Source of the DNA: CAJXMH01 sp964001305 | GTDB taxonomy: Bacteria; Bacteroidota; Bacteroidia; Flavobacteriales_E; Vicingaceae | Length of the DNA: 64,000 nucleotides | Assembly: GCA_964001305.1 (NCBI GenBank) | Contig: CAXFAI010000011.1 | Span: 58,927 to 122,926, forward strand | Direction: 5' to 3' | Part shown: piece by piece, positions 17,374-25,117 of the stretch | Numbering within the stretch: position 1 is the stretch's first letter | Layout of the letters: each line of letters starts with the position of its first letter | The notes under the pieces: model-generated | The model's input: only the letters and a program-made list of their open reading frames with translations | What the model was told of the DNA's origin: nothing | The model's database searches: none | Position numbers and translations under genes: made by a program

Positions 17374-17459
17374 ATCAAGCTTGCCGCTTCTTCGGCATAA
17401 TAAGTCAACATAGTACTTGCTCCTGCTCGTTTCAAGGAAAAGAGTTTCTCTAGCTCTTA
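17370..17459 (-). pseudogene. Decayed duplicate of the hemB 3' end
   Basis: The minus strand encodes EKLFSLKRAGAS, then LTYYAEEAASLI and a stop, closely matching the HemB C-terminus EKLISMKRAGAD...LTYHAKEAASLI encoded at 17753-17840. Frame is lost immediately upstream (TAA before the matching part), so only about 29 codons remain. It lies some 380 bases beyond the intact hemB stop. Several substitutions are synonymous or conservative, so the copy probably diverged as coding DNA or came from a related strain. Confidence 0.8.
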
Positions 17460-17566
17460 ATCGAATAAAAAAAGATTATAAATTTTATACGAATTAGCTG
17501 TATACTTTGAATAAAAGACGGCTAATTGAAAATGGCATTTAAATAAAAGGTTGAATAGTCTAAATC

Positions 17567-17631
17567 AATCCTTAGTGAGACCGAGAAGCTTTCAGCTTGT
17601 CTGACAAGATCACTCGGCCGAAATTAGGATT
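17567..17631. repeat. Long imperfect hairpin in the hemB downstream region
   Basis: Nested inverted repeats: AATCCT (17567-17572) with AGGATT (17626-17631), CCGAG with CTCGG, and a core CTTGTC-T-GACAAG. Much longer than a terminator; it looks like a dispersed intergenic repeat. No other copy was noticed in the window. Confidence 0.55.
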
Positions 17632-17671
17632 TATGCAGGCTAGAGAGTTTTTATTTAACCGCCTTGAGTTT

Positions 17672-17740
17672 CCTGCCCGCCAAAATACGAGCTCGTCAAA
17701 GGCAGGCGGGTTGTTTCTTTTGGGTCAAGCCAAAAGAAAG
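17672..17740. repeat. Paired palindromes beside the hemB stop
   Basis: CCTGCC (17672-17677) pairs with GGCAGG (17701-17706) around a perfect 10-base palindrome ACGAGCTCGT (17687-17696). Next to it TTTCTTTTGG (17714-17723) pairs perfectly with CCAAAAGAAA (17730-17739) over a six-base loop. The second hairpin could stop transcription of hemB, though no long T-run follows. The stretch 17460-17566 shows nothing recognisable. Confidence 0.55.
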
Positions 17741-17752
17741 TAAATCAAATTT

Positions 17753-18709
17753 CTAAATCAAGCTTGCCGCTTCTTTGGCATGATAAGTTAAAATTAGATC
17801 TGCTCCTGCTCTTTTCATGGAAATGAGTTTTTCCATCATGACTTTTTCACCATCAATCCATCCGTTTGCTGCAGCCGCTTTTATCATAGCATACTCACCA
17901 CTTACGTTGTAGGCAGCCATCGGCAAATCATGCAATTCTTTTAATTCTCTCAAAATATCTAAATAAGATAAAGCAGGTTTTACCATTAAAATATCAGCTC
18001 CTTCCTCCGCATCCAAAGCGGCTTCTTTTAGCGCTTCTATTCGGTTGGCAGGGTCCATTTGGTAAGTTCTGCGATCGCCAAAGGTGGGAGTCGAATCTGC
18101 TGCATCTCGAAAAGGACCGTAAAATGCAGAAGCATACTTTACCGCATACGACATAATCGGCATATCGGAATGACCGTTCAAGTCAAGGGCATCGCGCATG
18201 GTGGCAATCATACCATCCATCATACCAGAAGGGGCCAATAAATCGGCACCTGCCTTAGCCATAGAAATGCTTTGCTTTTCTAAGTTCCCTAAAGTTAAAT
18301 CGTTATCTACATCTTCATTCACAATAACCCCACAGTGTCCATGATTGGTGTATTCGCAAAAACACACATCGGCAATAACATACAATTGAGGAAATTTTCG
18401 TTTGATGTATTTAATGGCCTGTTGCACAATGCCTTCATCGTTCCAAGATTCAGAACCTTCGGCATCTTTCTTTTTGGGAATACCAAACAACATAATCGAA
18501 AGAATTCCTAAGTCAACTACTTCTTGTAATTCATGATCTAAGCGATCTAAAGAATACCGAAAAATTCCAGGCATAGAACTTATTTCCTTTTCTATTCCTT
18601 CACCTTCTTCTACAAAAATGGGATAGATAAAATCTTTAACAGAAAGGTGATTTTCTCGAACCATAGCACGTATGGCTTCATTTTTTCTAAGTCGTCGTGG
18701 TCTAAACAT
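17753..18709 (-). CDS. hemB: Delta-aminolevulinic acid dehydratase (porphobilinogen synthase)
   Basis: 318 residues. Condenses two 5-aminolevulinate to porphobilinogen. Seen: FRPRRLRKNEAIRAMVRE at the N-terminus, DVCFCEYTNHGHCG, whose three Cys bind catalytic zinc (zinc type rather than magnesium type), SYAVKYASAFYGPFRDA with an active-site Lys, and ADILMVKPALSYLDI with the Schiff-base Lys. Last gene of the hemAC-hemD-hemB operon, overlapping hemD by eight bases. A decayed copy of its 3' end lies at 17370-17459. Confidence 0.96.
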   Translation of the reverse strand: MFRPRRLRKNEAIRAMVRENHLSVKDFIYPIFVEEGEGIEKEISSMPGIFRYSLDRLDHELQEVVDLGILSIMLFGIPKKKDAEGSESWNDEGIVQQAIKYIKRKFPQLYVIADVCFCEYTNHGHCGVIVNEDVDNDLTLGNLEKQSISMAKAGADLLAPSGMMDGMIATMRDALDLNGHSDMPIMSYAVKYASAFYGPFRDAADSTPTFGDRRTYQMDPANRIEALKEAALDAEEGADILMVKPALSYLDILRELKELHDLPMAAYNVSGEYAMIKAAAANGWIDGEKVMMEKLISMKRAGADLILTYHAKEAASLI

Positions 18710-19469
18710 GATTCTCTAATTTCTCAATTGAATTAATGATTCCTTCTACGGTATGAGGCTCTGCAATGGCTGTTATATGATAAGCTAACTCTTCCGCAAC
18801 CTTAGCGGTAGAAGGCCCTATACAAATCCATTTTGCGATGGTTTCTAAGTTGAATTTCTGCAACAATTCATGAAACGCAATTACTGAAGAACCTGAGGTA
18901 AAAGTCAAGTAGTCGGGCTTTTGGTTTAAAAGTGCCTCTACTTCATTTTGATTATAGGCTACTTTTTCATTTTTATAAATGGAAATGGCATGAGGAATTG
19001 CCCCTCTATTTCTGAATATTTCTAGATAGTCATCTGAAGCTTTTTCAGAACGAGGAATTAAAATTCGTTTTCCTTCAATATCTTCATCCATATTTTCAGC
19101 TAAAACCTCAGCGGTATACTTTATAGGAACAAAATTGGTGCGATACCCTCTTTGCCCTAGTTGTAGTTTTGTCTTTTCGCCTACCGTTGCAATTTTTAAG
19201 TCTGGATAGAAATAAAATTTTACTTGTGCTTTTTCTGCTGCATCAAAGAAGAAGTCTACCGCATTGGCAGATGTAAACACGAGCCAATGGTATTTATACA
19301 ATTCATTGAAAGCTTGAATTAAAGGAGTATTATTTTCAATTGGTGCAAATTCGACAAGTGGAAATTCAATGGCGATTCCGCCTGCTCTCTCAATCTTTTC
19401 TACAAACTCCTTTGCTTGAGTAGTAGCTCGACTGACTACAATACTTTTACCCTTAAGTCTGTTTTTCAC
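18702..19469 (-). CDS. hemD: Uroporphyrinogen-III synthase (copy 2, in the hem operon)
   Basis: 255 residues, HemD fold. Seen: GKSIVVSRATTQAKEFVEKI at the start, WLVFTSANAVDFFF near residue 80, KIATVGEKTKLQL, LIPRSEKASDDYLEIFR, LTFTSGSSVIAFHELL and ICIGPSTAKVAEEL. The position between hemAC and hemB, overlapping both, makes this the likely ring-closing enzyme of heme synthesis; the other HemD-like gene at 1736-2482 lacks that context. GTG start at 19469, inside the 3' end of hemAC (17-base overlap), so translation is probably coupled. Confidence 0.88.
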   Translation of the reverse strand: MKNRLKGKSIVVSRATTQAKEFVEKIERAGGIAIEFPLVEFAPIENNTPLIQAFNELYKYHWLVFTSANAVDFFFDAAEKAQVKFYFYPDLKIATVGEKTKLQLGQRGYRTNFVPIKYTAEVLAENMDEDIEGKRILIPRSEKASDDYLEIFRNRGAIPHAISIYKNEKVAYNQNEVEALLNQKPDYLTFTSGSSVIAFHELLQKFNLETIAKWICIGPSTAKVAEELAYHITAIAEPHTVEGIINSIEKLENHV

Positions 19470-21645
19470 TTTGTAGTATTCTACTTTTTTCGCGCACTTC
19501 TTGGTTTAAATCAGCAGCTAAACGATGCGCCAATTGATGTGCCAAACGTTTATGACCTTGTATAGAATCCGTGGCTACTACTTTGCCATCAGCGGAAGCA
19601 TACAGTCCATGTAAATTCAATTCCTGATCTTCAATTTTGGCATAAGCTGCAATAGGGAAGTTGCACCCTCCACCTAAAGCCAATAAAAAGGTTCGTTCTG
19701 CATCGGTAGCTATTTTGGTGTCTTCATGACTTACCTTTTGAACCAAGGAAGTAATCTCTTTATCTTTATCTCCATCTCTGACTTCTAGTGCCAATGCACC
19801 TTGACAAACCGCCGGAATTAATTCTTCTTCGGTGAAGAAATCTGTTGCTTTGTCAATCATACCCAAACGATTTAATCCTGCTGCTGCTAGCACAATCGCA
19901 TCGTAATCGCCTTCTAGCATCTTTTTTATTCGACCATCTAAGTTGCCTTGAATAAATTTTACTTCTAAATCTGGACGTAATTGCTTCAGTTGAATTTCTC
20001 TTCGTAGACTTCCAGTTCCTACAATGGCTCCTTCTCTTAAATCTTTCAGTTTTTCCCCCTTTTTGGAAATTAAAACATCCCGAACATCTTCTCTAGCTGA
20101 AATAGCGGCCAATCGTAATCCCGGTACCTGCTCAATGGGCAAATCTTTATAACTGTGTACAGCAATATCTACTTTCCCGTCCAACAAAGCGCGCTGTATC
20201 GCGGTAGTAAAAGCGCCCATAACATCAATATTTCCATCGTCACCACTTGTGCGAATAACCTTGGTAATGTATTCGTTTTGTGGCTCTTGTTCTCGCAGTT
20301 TCTCAATCATAAAATGAGTTTGCGTTAGTGCTAGTTTGCTTCCACGAGTTCCAATTACTACTCTACGCTTAGGAACAAAAATGTCTACATCTTTTAAATC
20401 AAAAACCTTTTTTACCGTATTAATCGGATTGTCTTGTTGATGCATGTTTTGAGCAAACTTGTTTACTTCTTCCAAAGGTTTTTTGGAAACCTTTCGGATT
20501 AAACGATGAGCAAATCGTTCGAGCAAACGCTCTTGATCTTCCGACAATTCCCCCAGCTTGGGTTTTACCCATTTCAGCTCTTCTTCTTTAATATCTAATA
20601 AGCCCTTCCAATACGCTTCAATAACAGGTGAAGCCTTTCGGTGATAAAACCACTCTGTGAATTTGTTGGTTTCTTCTTCGATGATTTGCTTCACTTGCGG
20701 AATTTCATCATAACGCTTTTGCAGACTTTCAAAAGTCATTTGCTTTATATCATCTAAATCATACAAATGAACATTTTCAAATTCTTTTAAAATGGGATTG
20801 AAATTTCTTGGCAATCCAAAATCGATTAACAATTTGGGTCGTTTGGCGTTCATGGCAAACTGAGCTCTTGTGCATCGACTATTTTCAACTTCCTTTTCAC
20901 TCAGTAAATTCACTTCACCTTGAGTACCCCCAATAATTATATCAGCTTTACCTAAAACGTGGTGCAATTTAGAAACATGAACCGCTTCGCCTCCCCATTC
21001 AGTTGCCATTTCATTGGCTCTTTCTAAATTGTGGCTTGCAATAAATAGCTGTTTAATAGCTGAACGATCTAAAACCGTATTGACCAAATTGGCCATATTT
21101 CCTGTTCCAACTACTAATATTGAACAGTCTTTTAAATCGTAATCGTGACGCTTAATCAATTCAAACCCTACGGTTGCTAAAGAAGCAGAGTGTTTTCCAA
21201 TATTAGTTTCTAAACGAGCTCTTTTACCTGTATGAATAGCTTGACGGACCAACTCATCTAAGACAGGCCCAATTGCCTTTTGCTTTCTAGCAAGCTTTAG
21301 GGCGTCTCTAATCTGACCCACAATTTGATGTTCACCTATGGCTTGAGATTCTAAACCTGCTGCAGTGGATAGTAAATTGGCAATGGCAATTCGGCTATCT
21401 GGTAAAACAGATAAATACTGGCTGTAATTTCCAAATTGTTCTAAGTACTCTTCTAATCCAAGATAAGTGTCTCCGTATGCATAAATCGAAAGTCGATTAC
21501 ACGTAGAAACAATGAATACTTCCTTATACTGCTTTTTTAATTCAGTTAATGCCTTTTTGGTTTGTTCATCGTTAAAGGCCAATTGCTCTCGAATAGCAAT
21601 AGGTGCTGAACGATGACTTAATTCAATACCAACAATACGATCCAT
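19453..21645 (-). CDS. hemA-hemC: Fused glutamyl-tRNA reductase / hydroxymethylbilane synthase (HemA-HemC)
   Basis: 730 residues in one frame. HemA part, about 1-400: GIELSHRSAPIAIRE, STCNRLSIYAY with the catalytic Cys, SQAIGEHQIVGQIRDALK, VVGTGNMANLV (NADPH binding) and the C-terminal dimerisation helix. HemC part, about 422-730: VIGTRGSKLALTQTHFMI, IAVHSYKDLP with the catalytic Asp, GTGSLRREIQLKQLRPDL, and LGGGCNFPIAAYA holding the dipyrromethane Cys. The first C5-pathway step and the third tetrapyrrole step are thus joined while hemL and hemB are separate. No stop or ATG lies at the junction. TATTTTTG upstream (21665-21672) could be the promoter. Confidence 0.92.
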   Translation of the reverse strand: MDRIVGIELSHRSAPIAIREQLAFNDEQTKKALTELKKQYKEVFIVSTCNRLSIYAYGDTYLGLEEYLEQFGNYSQYLSVLPDSRIAIANLLSTAAGLESQAIGEHQIVGQIRDALKLARKQKAIGPVLDELVRQAIHTGKRARLETNIGKHSASLATVGFELIKRHDYDLKDCSILVVGTGNMANLVNTVLDRSAIKQLFIASHNLERANEMATEWGGEAVHVSKLHHVLGKADIIIGGTQGEVNLLSEKEVENSRCTRAQFAMNAKRPKLLIDFGLPRNFNPILKEFENVHLYDLDDIKQMTFESLQKRYDEIPQVKQIIEEETNKFTEWFYHRKASPVIEAYWKGLLDIKEEELKWVKPKLGELSEDQERLLERFAHRLIRKVSKKPLEEVNKFAQNMHQQDNPINTVKKVFDLKDVDIFVPKRRVVIGTRGSKLALTQTHFMIEKLREQEPQNEYITKVIRTSGDDGNIDVMGAFTTAIQRALLDGKVDIAVHSYKDLPIEQVPGLRLAAISAREDVRDVLISKKGEKLKDLREGAIVGTGSLRREIQLKQLRPDLEVKFIQGNLDGRIKKMLEGDYDAIVLAAAGLNRLGMIDKATDFFTEEELIPAVCQGALALEVRDGDKDKEITSLVQKVSHEDTKIATDAERTFLLALGGGCNFPIAAYAKIEDQELNLHGLYASADGKVVATDSIQGHKRLAHQLAHRLAADLNQEVREKSRILQSEKQT

Positions 21646-21664
21646 ACTTAGCTTGTTTCTAAAA

Positions 21665-21690
21665 CAAAAATACGGATAGAACGATCACAA
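21665..21690 (-). promoter_or_regulatory. Putative promoter of the hemAC-hemD-hemB operon
   Basis: Minus strand: TATTTTTG (21665-21672) matches the -7 element exactly; TTG (21688-21690) is 15 bases upstream, slightly closer than usual. The hemAC ATG follows about 19 bases after the -7 element. Confidence 0.35.
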
Positions 21691-21793
21691 ATAAAAGGTC
21701 GTCTTCTTCGTTTAATAAACAAATGGGAGTCTGGTCTTTTAACATTTTAGTCATATAAAATTAATAGTGAATTAGACAATGCCAAACAACAGA

Positions 21794-21875
21794 TTGTTGA
21801 TAAAAAAAGTTGAAAAAAGCCTCAACTACCCATCACAGCAGGAAGTAAAAATTGGTTTTAATTTGTTGATAAAAA
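21794..21875 (+). promoter_or_regulatory. Two DnaA-box-like direct repeats upstream of nrdJ
   Basis: TTGTTGATAAAAA occurs at 21794-21806 and 21863-21875. Its complement holds TTATCAACA, one base off the DnaA box TTATCCACA. A small GTTAA-N7-TTAAC inverted repeat follows nearer the gene. A 63-codon open frame covers this stretch but reads like non-coding sequence. The spacing suggests replication-linked control of nrdJ; this is an inference from nrd regulation in enteric bacteria. Confidence 0.35.
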
Positions 21876-21976
21876 CGATGCCAAATATCTTGAATTCGGA
21901 TGCAGTGCTGACTACCTTGGTCATTGTTAAATTACCCTTAACGCCCCCATATTTTATTAACGCCAATTGATTGAAA

Positions 21977-24595
21977 ATGAAAGACACAGCCGAGACGAAA
22001 GCAACACAAGTAAGTAACGATTTGCAAACTTCAGCAGAGCCTAATTTGCAAAATGCAAAAACTTACTCTTACGACGAAGCCGTTAAAGCATCAACCGAAT
22101 ATTTTAAGGGAGATGAGTTAGCTGCTAATGTTTGGGTAAACAAATATGCATTGAAAGATTCAGCAGGAAACATTTATGAATGTTCTCCAAATGACATGCA
22201 CAAAAGAATGGCAAGTGAAATTGCTAGAATTGAAAATAAATATCCAAACGCTTTAAGCGAAGATGAAGTTTTTGACTTATTAAAAGACTTCAAATACATT
22301 GTTCCACAGGGTGGCCCTATGACAGGAATTGGCAACAAGCATCAAATTGCTTCTCTTTCCAATTGCTTTGTGATTGGCAACAAGGGTGTGGCTGACTCTT
22401 ACGGTGGTGTATTAAAAATTGATGAAGAGCAAGTACAATTAATGAAGCGAAGAGGTGGTGTTGGTCATGATCTTTCTCACATTCGTCCAAAAGGTAGCCC
22501 TGTTATGAACTCGGCTTTAACATCTACCGGAATTGTACCTTTTATGGAGCGTTATTCGAACTCAACTAGAGAAGTGGCTCAAGATGGCAGAAGAGGGGCT
22601 TTAATGTTAAGTGTTTCGGTTAAACATCCAGATGCAGAAGGATTTATTGATGCTAAAATGGATGGCACTAAAGTAACAGGTGCTAATGTTTCAGTAAAAA
22701 TCACTGATGATTTCATGAAGGCTGTTGTTGAGGACAAACCTTTCAAACAACAATATCCAATTGAAGGTGACAATCCTACTTTTGAGACAGAGACGAATGC
22801 GAAAAAATTGTGGGGCAAAATTGTTCACAATGCATGGAAATCAGCAGAGCCAGGTATCTTATTTTGGGACACCGTCACCAATGAATCTATTCCAGATTGC
22901 TATGCCGATTTAGGTTTTAAAACTGTTTCAACAAACCCATGTGGTGAAATTCCACTTTGTCCGTATGACAGTTGTAGACTTTTGGCTATTAACTTGTTTA
23001 GCTATGTAGACAATCCGTATACCGAAGAAGCAAGCTTTAACATGCCCAAGTTTAAACAACATGCAAGATACGCTCAGCGCATTATGGATGACATTGTAGA
23101 CTTGGAAATGGAAAAAATTGATGCAATCATCAAAAAAATTGAAGATGATCCAGAAAGTATTGAAATTAAAAGAACTGAGCTAACGCTTTGGAAAAAAATT
23201 AAGCAGAAGTGTATTGAAGGAAGAAGAACGGGTGTTGGTATTACCGCTGAAGGTGATATGCTAGCTGCTTTAAATAAAAGATACGGAACAGATGATGCCT
23301 TAGACTTTTCTGTAAAAGTTCATAAAACTTTAGCGATTGAAGCTTACCGTTCTTCGGTAGAAATGGCAAAAGACAGAGGCTCTTTCCCTATTTATGATTC
23401 TATTAGAGAAGAGAAGAATCCGATGGTTAACCGTATTAAAGAAGCAGACCCAGCTCTTTATGAAGATATGGTTAAATATGGTAGAAGAAACATTGCTTTG
23501 TTAACCATTGCTCCTACCGGAACAACAAGTTTGATGACTCAAACGACTTCTGGAATTGAGCCAGTATTTATGGTGGCTTACAAAAGAAGAAGAAAAGTTA
23601 ATCCAAATGACAGAAGTGCAAGAGTTGACTTTGTCGATGAAGTGGGCGATTCTTGGGAAGAGTACAATGTATTCCACCACAATTTTAAAACTTGGTTAGA
23701 TGTTAAAGGCTACGACCTTAATGAAGTAGCAACATATTCTCAAGAAGAGTTGAACAAAATCATTGAAAAATCACCTTATTACAAAGCAACAGCCAACGAT
23801 GTTGATTGGGTAGCGAAAGTAAAAATGCAAGGAGCTGTTCAAAAGTGGGTTGACCATTCAATTAGTGTTACCGTTAATGTTCCCAATGACATTTCTGAAG
23901 AAATGGTTGGAAAGATTTATGTAGCAGGTTGGGAAAGCGGTTGTAAAGGAATTACCGTTTACCGCGATGGCTCTCGTTCAGGTGTTTTGGTAAGCAATGA
24001 TGATAAAGGCAAAAAAGCAGATGAAGGAAAAGTAGCCTTTATAGAAACACAAGCGCCAAAAAGACCAAAAGTTTTAGAAGCAGATATTGTAAGGTTTAAC
24101 AACAACCACGAAAAGTGGATTGCTGTAGTTGGAACCATTGACGGCAGACCTTATGAGATTTTTACAGGTAAAGCAGAAGATTCATTCTCCATTTTAAGTC
24201 AAGTAGATAATGGTTGGGTAATCCGAAGTAAAACTGAAGATGGAAGAGCAAGATATGACTTCCAGTATGAAGATAAAGATGGGTATAAAACCACCATTGA
24301 AGGTTTATCAAGAACCTTTAACCAAGAATATTGGAATTACGCTAAGTTGATTTCTGGAGTATTACGACATGGTATGCCAATCGCTTTTGTAGTTGACATG
24401 GTAGCCAACTTGCACTTAAGCGACGAAAGCTTAAATACTTGGAAAAATGGTGTTCAAAGAGCTTTGAAAAGATACATCCCAGACGGCACTAAAATCGAAG
24501 GACAACACTGTCCAGAGTGTAGCTCTGAAGAGGGCTTAATGTTTAAAGAAGGTTGTTTGACTTGTTCTGATTGTGGATATAGCAAGTGTGGCTAA
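21977..24595 (+). CDS. nrdJ: Adenosylcobalamin-dependent (class II) ribonucleoside-diphosphate reductase
   Basis: About 872 residues. Makes deoxyribonucleotides using a radical from adenosylcobalamin, with or without oxygen. Seen: VPQGGPMTGIGNKHQIASLSNCFV (first active-site Cys), MKRRGGVGHDLSHIRP, STNPCGEIPLCPYDSCRL with the NPCGE radical-Cys motif, APTGTTSLMTQTTSGIEPVF, and GWESGCKGITVYRDGSR. The C-terminal tail CPECSSEEGLMF plus CLTCSDCGYSKCG is a zinc-ribbon/redox tail typical of the long NrdJ form. ATG 21977 is used; TTG at 21971 is also possible. Implies a need for vitamin B12. Followed by a terminator. Confidence 0.95.
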   Translation: MKDTAETKATQVSNDLQTSAEPNLQNAKTYSYDEAVKASTEYFKGDELAANVWVNKYALKDSAGNIYECSPNDMHKRMASEIARIENKYPNALSEDEVFDLLKDFKYIVPQGGPMTGIGNKHQIASLSNCFVIGNKGVADSYGGVLKIDEEQVQLMKRRGGVGHDLSHIRPKGSPVMNSALTSTGIVPFMERYSNSTREVAQDGRRGALMLSVSVKHPDAEGFIDAKMDGTKVTGANVSVKITDDFMKAVVEDKPFKQQYPIEGDNPTFETETNAKKLWGKIVHNAWKSAEPGILFWDTVTNESIPDCYADLGFKTVSTNPCGEIPLCPYDSCRLLAINLFSYVDNPYTEEASFNMPKFKQHARYAQRIMDDIVDLEMEKIDAIIKKIEDDPESIEIKRTELTLWKKIKQKCIEGRRTGVGITAEGDMLAALNKRYGTDDALDFSVKVHKTLAIEAYRSSVEMAKDRGSFPIYDSIREEKNPMVNRIKEADPALYEDMVKYGRRNIALLTIAPTGTTSLMTQTTSGIEPVFMVAYKRRRKVNPNDRSARVDFVDEVGDSWEEYNVFHHNFKTWLDVKGYDLNEVATYSQEELNKIIEKSPYYKATANDVDWVAKVKMQGAVQKWVDHSISVTVNVPNDISEEMVGKIYVAGWESGCKGITVYRDGSRSGVLVSNDDKGKKADEGKVAFIETQAPKRPKVLEADIVRFNNNHEKWIAVVGTIDGRPYEIFTGKAEDSFSILSQVDNGWVIRSKTEDGRARYDFQYEDKDGYKTTIEGLSRTFNQEYWNYAKLISGVLRHGMPIAFVVDMVANLHLSDESLNTWKNGVQRALKRYIPDGTKIEGQHCPECSSEEGLMFKEGCLTCSDCGYSKCG

Positions 24596-24631
24596 TCTAA
24601 CTTAGAAAAAAGCAAGCGAGTTTTGTGTGCT

Positions 24632-24664
24632 AAAAGTCCTGTTGAGTTCAGCAGGACTTTTTTT
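24632..24664 (+). terminator. Rho-independent terminator of nrdJ
   Basis: AAAGTCCTG (24633-24641) pairs with CAGGACTTT (24652-24660), followed by T-rich sequence through 24664. Confidence 0.85.
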
Positions 24665-24669
24665 GTGCC

Positions 24670-24677
24670 TAATTTTG
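24670..24677 (+). promoter_or_regulatory. -7 promoter element of the small lipoprotein gene
   Basis: TAATTTTG, an exact TAnnTTTG match immediately after the nrdJ terminator and five bases before the ATG; TTC lies 20 bases upstream. Suggests a leaderless transcript. Confidence 0.45.
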
Positions 24678-24682
24678 AAGCC

Positions 24683-24859
24683 ATGCGAATTAAAATTTCT
24701 ATCACATTATTAATACCACTTCTTTTATTAGCCTCGTGTTCTTCGAGCTCAAAAGGCTATCGAAAAACAAAAACCAAAAAGAAGAAATGTGATTGTCCTT
24801 CATGGAGCATGCAATTAAATCCTGAAAGCAAAGAACACACTACTATTGTTTTTACTTAA
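24683..24859 (+). CDS. Small lipoprotein (58 residues), function unknown
   Basis: N-terminal signal with lipobox LLLASC, then a Ser-rich spacer, a run of Lys (KTKTKKKK) and a CDCPSWS motif. Small lipoproteins with a basic stretch and a CxCP motif recur in Bacteroidota, but I know no function for them. The upstream frame reaches 24623, but that part overlaps the terminator. It lies directly before the iron-regulated feoAB genes with only a short gap; whether it belongs to that unit is unclear. Confidence 0.6.
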   Translation: MRIKISITLLIPLLLLASCSSSSKGYRKTKTKKKKCDCPSWSMQLNPESKEHTTIVFT

Positions 24860-24866
24860 ATATTTA

Positions 24867-24885
24867 ATTTAGACCCTTTCTAAAT
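24867..24885 (+). promoter_or_regulatory. Probable iron-responsive operator upstream of feoAB
   Basis: Perfect inverted repeat ATTTAGA-CCCTT-TCTAAAT. The palindrome resembles DtxR/Fur-type operators (TTAG...CTAA cores), and it lies ten bases before feoA. The regulator is not in the window; the assignment rests on symmetry and on the target genes. Confidence 0.6.
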
Positions 24886-24894
24886 AGCTACACC

Positions 24895-25113
24895 ATTACA
24901 CTAGCCGATTGTAAAATAGGAGAACAAGTAACACTTGAAAAAGTGAATGACAGTCAACTTACTATACAGCTTTATAGCATGGGTTGTTTTGTTGGTGAAA
25001 AACTAACCTTAGAAAGAGTTGCCCCTTTTGGTGAACCCTTAATTATTCGAGTAGAAGATAGTTTCATTAGCCTCCGAAAAGCAGATGCTAAAAACATGGA
25101 GGTGAAAGCATAA
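24895..25113 (+). CDS. feoA: Ferrous iron transport protein A, apparently with an ATT start codon
   Basis: 72 residues, SH3-like FeoA domain that supports FeoB. Seen: TLADCKIGEQVTLEKVN, IQLYSMGCFVGEKLTLERVA (conserved xxMGxxxGxxxxL), PFGEPLIIRV and FISLRKADAKNMEV, matching FeoA from first to last strand. The reading frame between the upstream stop (24865) and the first FeoA residue has no ATG, GTG or TTG; ATT at 24895 stands exactly where family members have Met (MTLAD). The next usual start, GTG 24943, would remove the first strand. Operator ten bases upstream; feoB starts four bases after the stop. Confidence 0.8.
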   Translation: MTLADCKIGEQVTLEKVNDSQLTIQLYSMGCFVGEKLTLERVAPFGEPLIIRVEDSFISLRKADAKNMEVKA

Positions 25114-25117
25114 AAAC

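Noticed and set aside
21779..21970. 63-codon open frame directly before nrdJ
   Set aside because: Lies over the DnaA-box-like repeats, has low-complexity composition, no recognisable domain, and ends right at nrdJ; more likely an untranslated control region.
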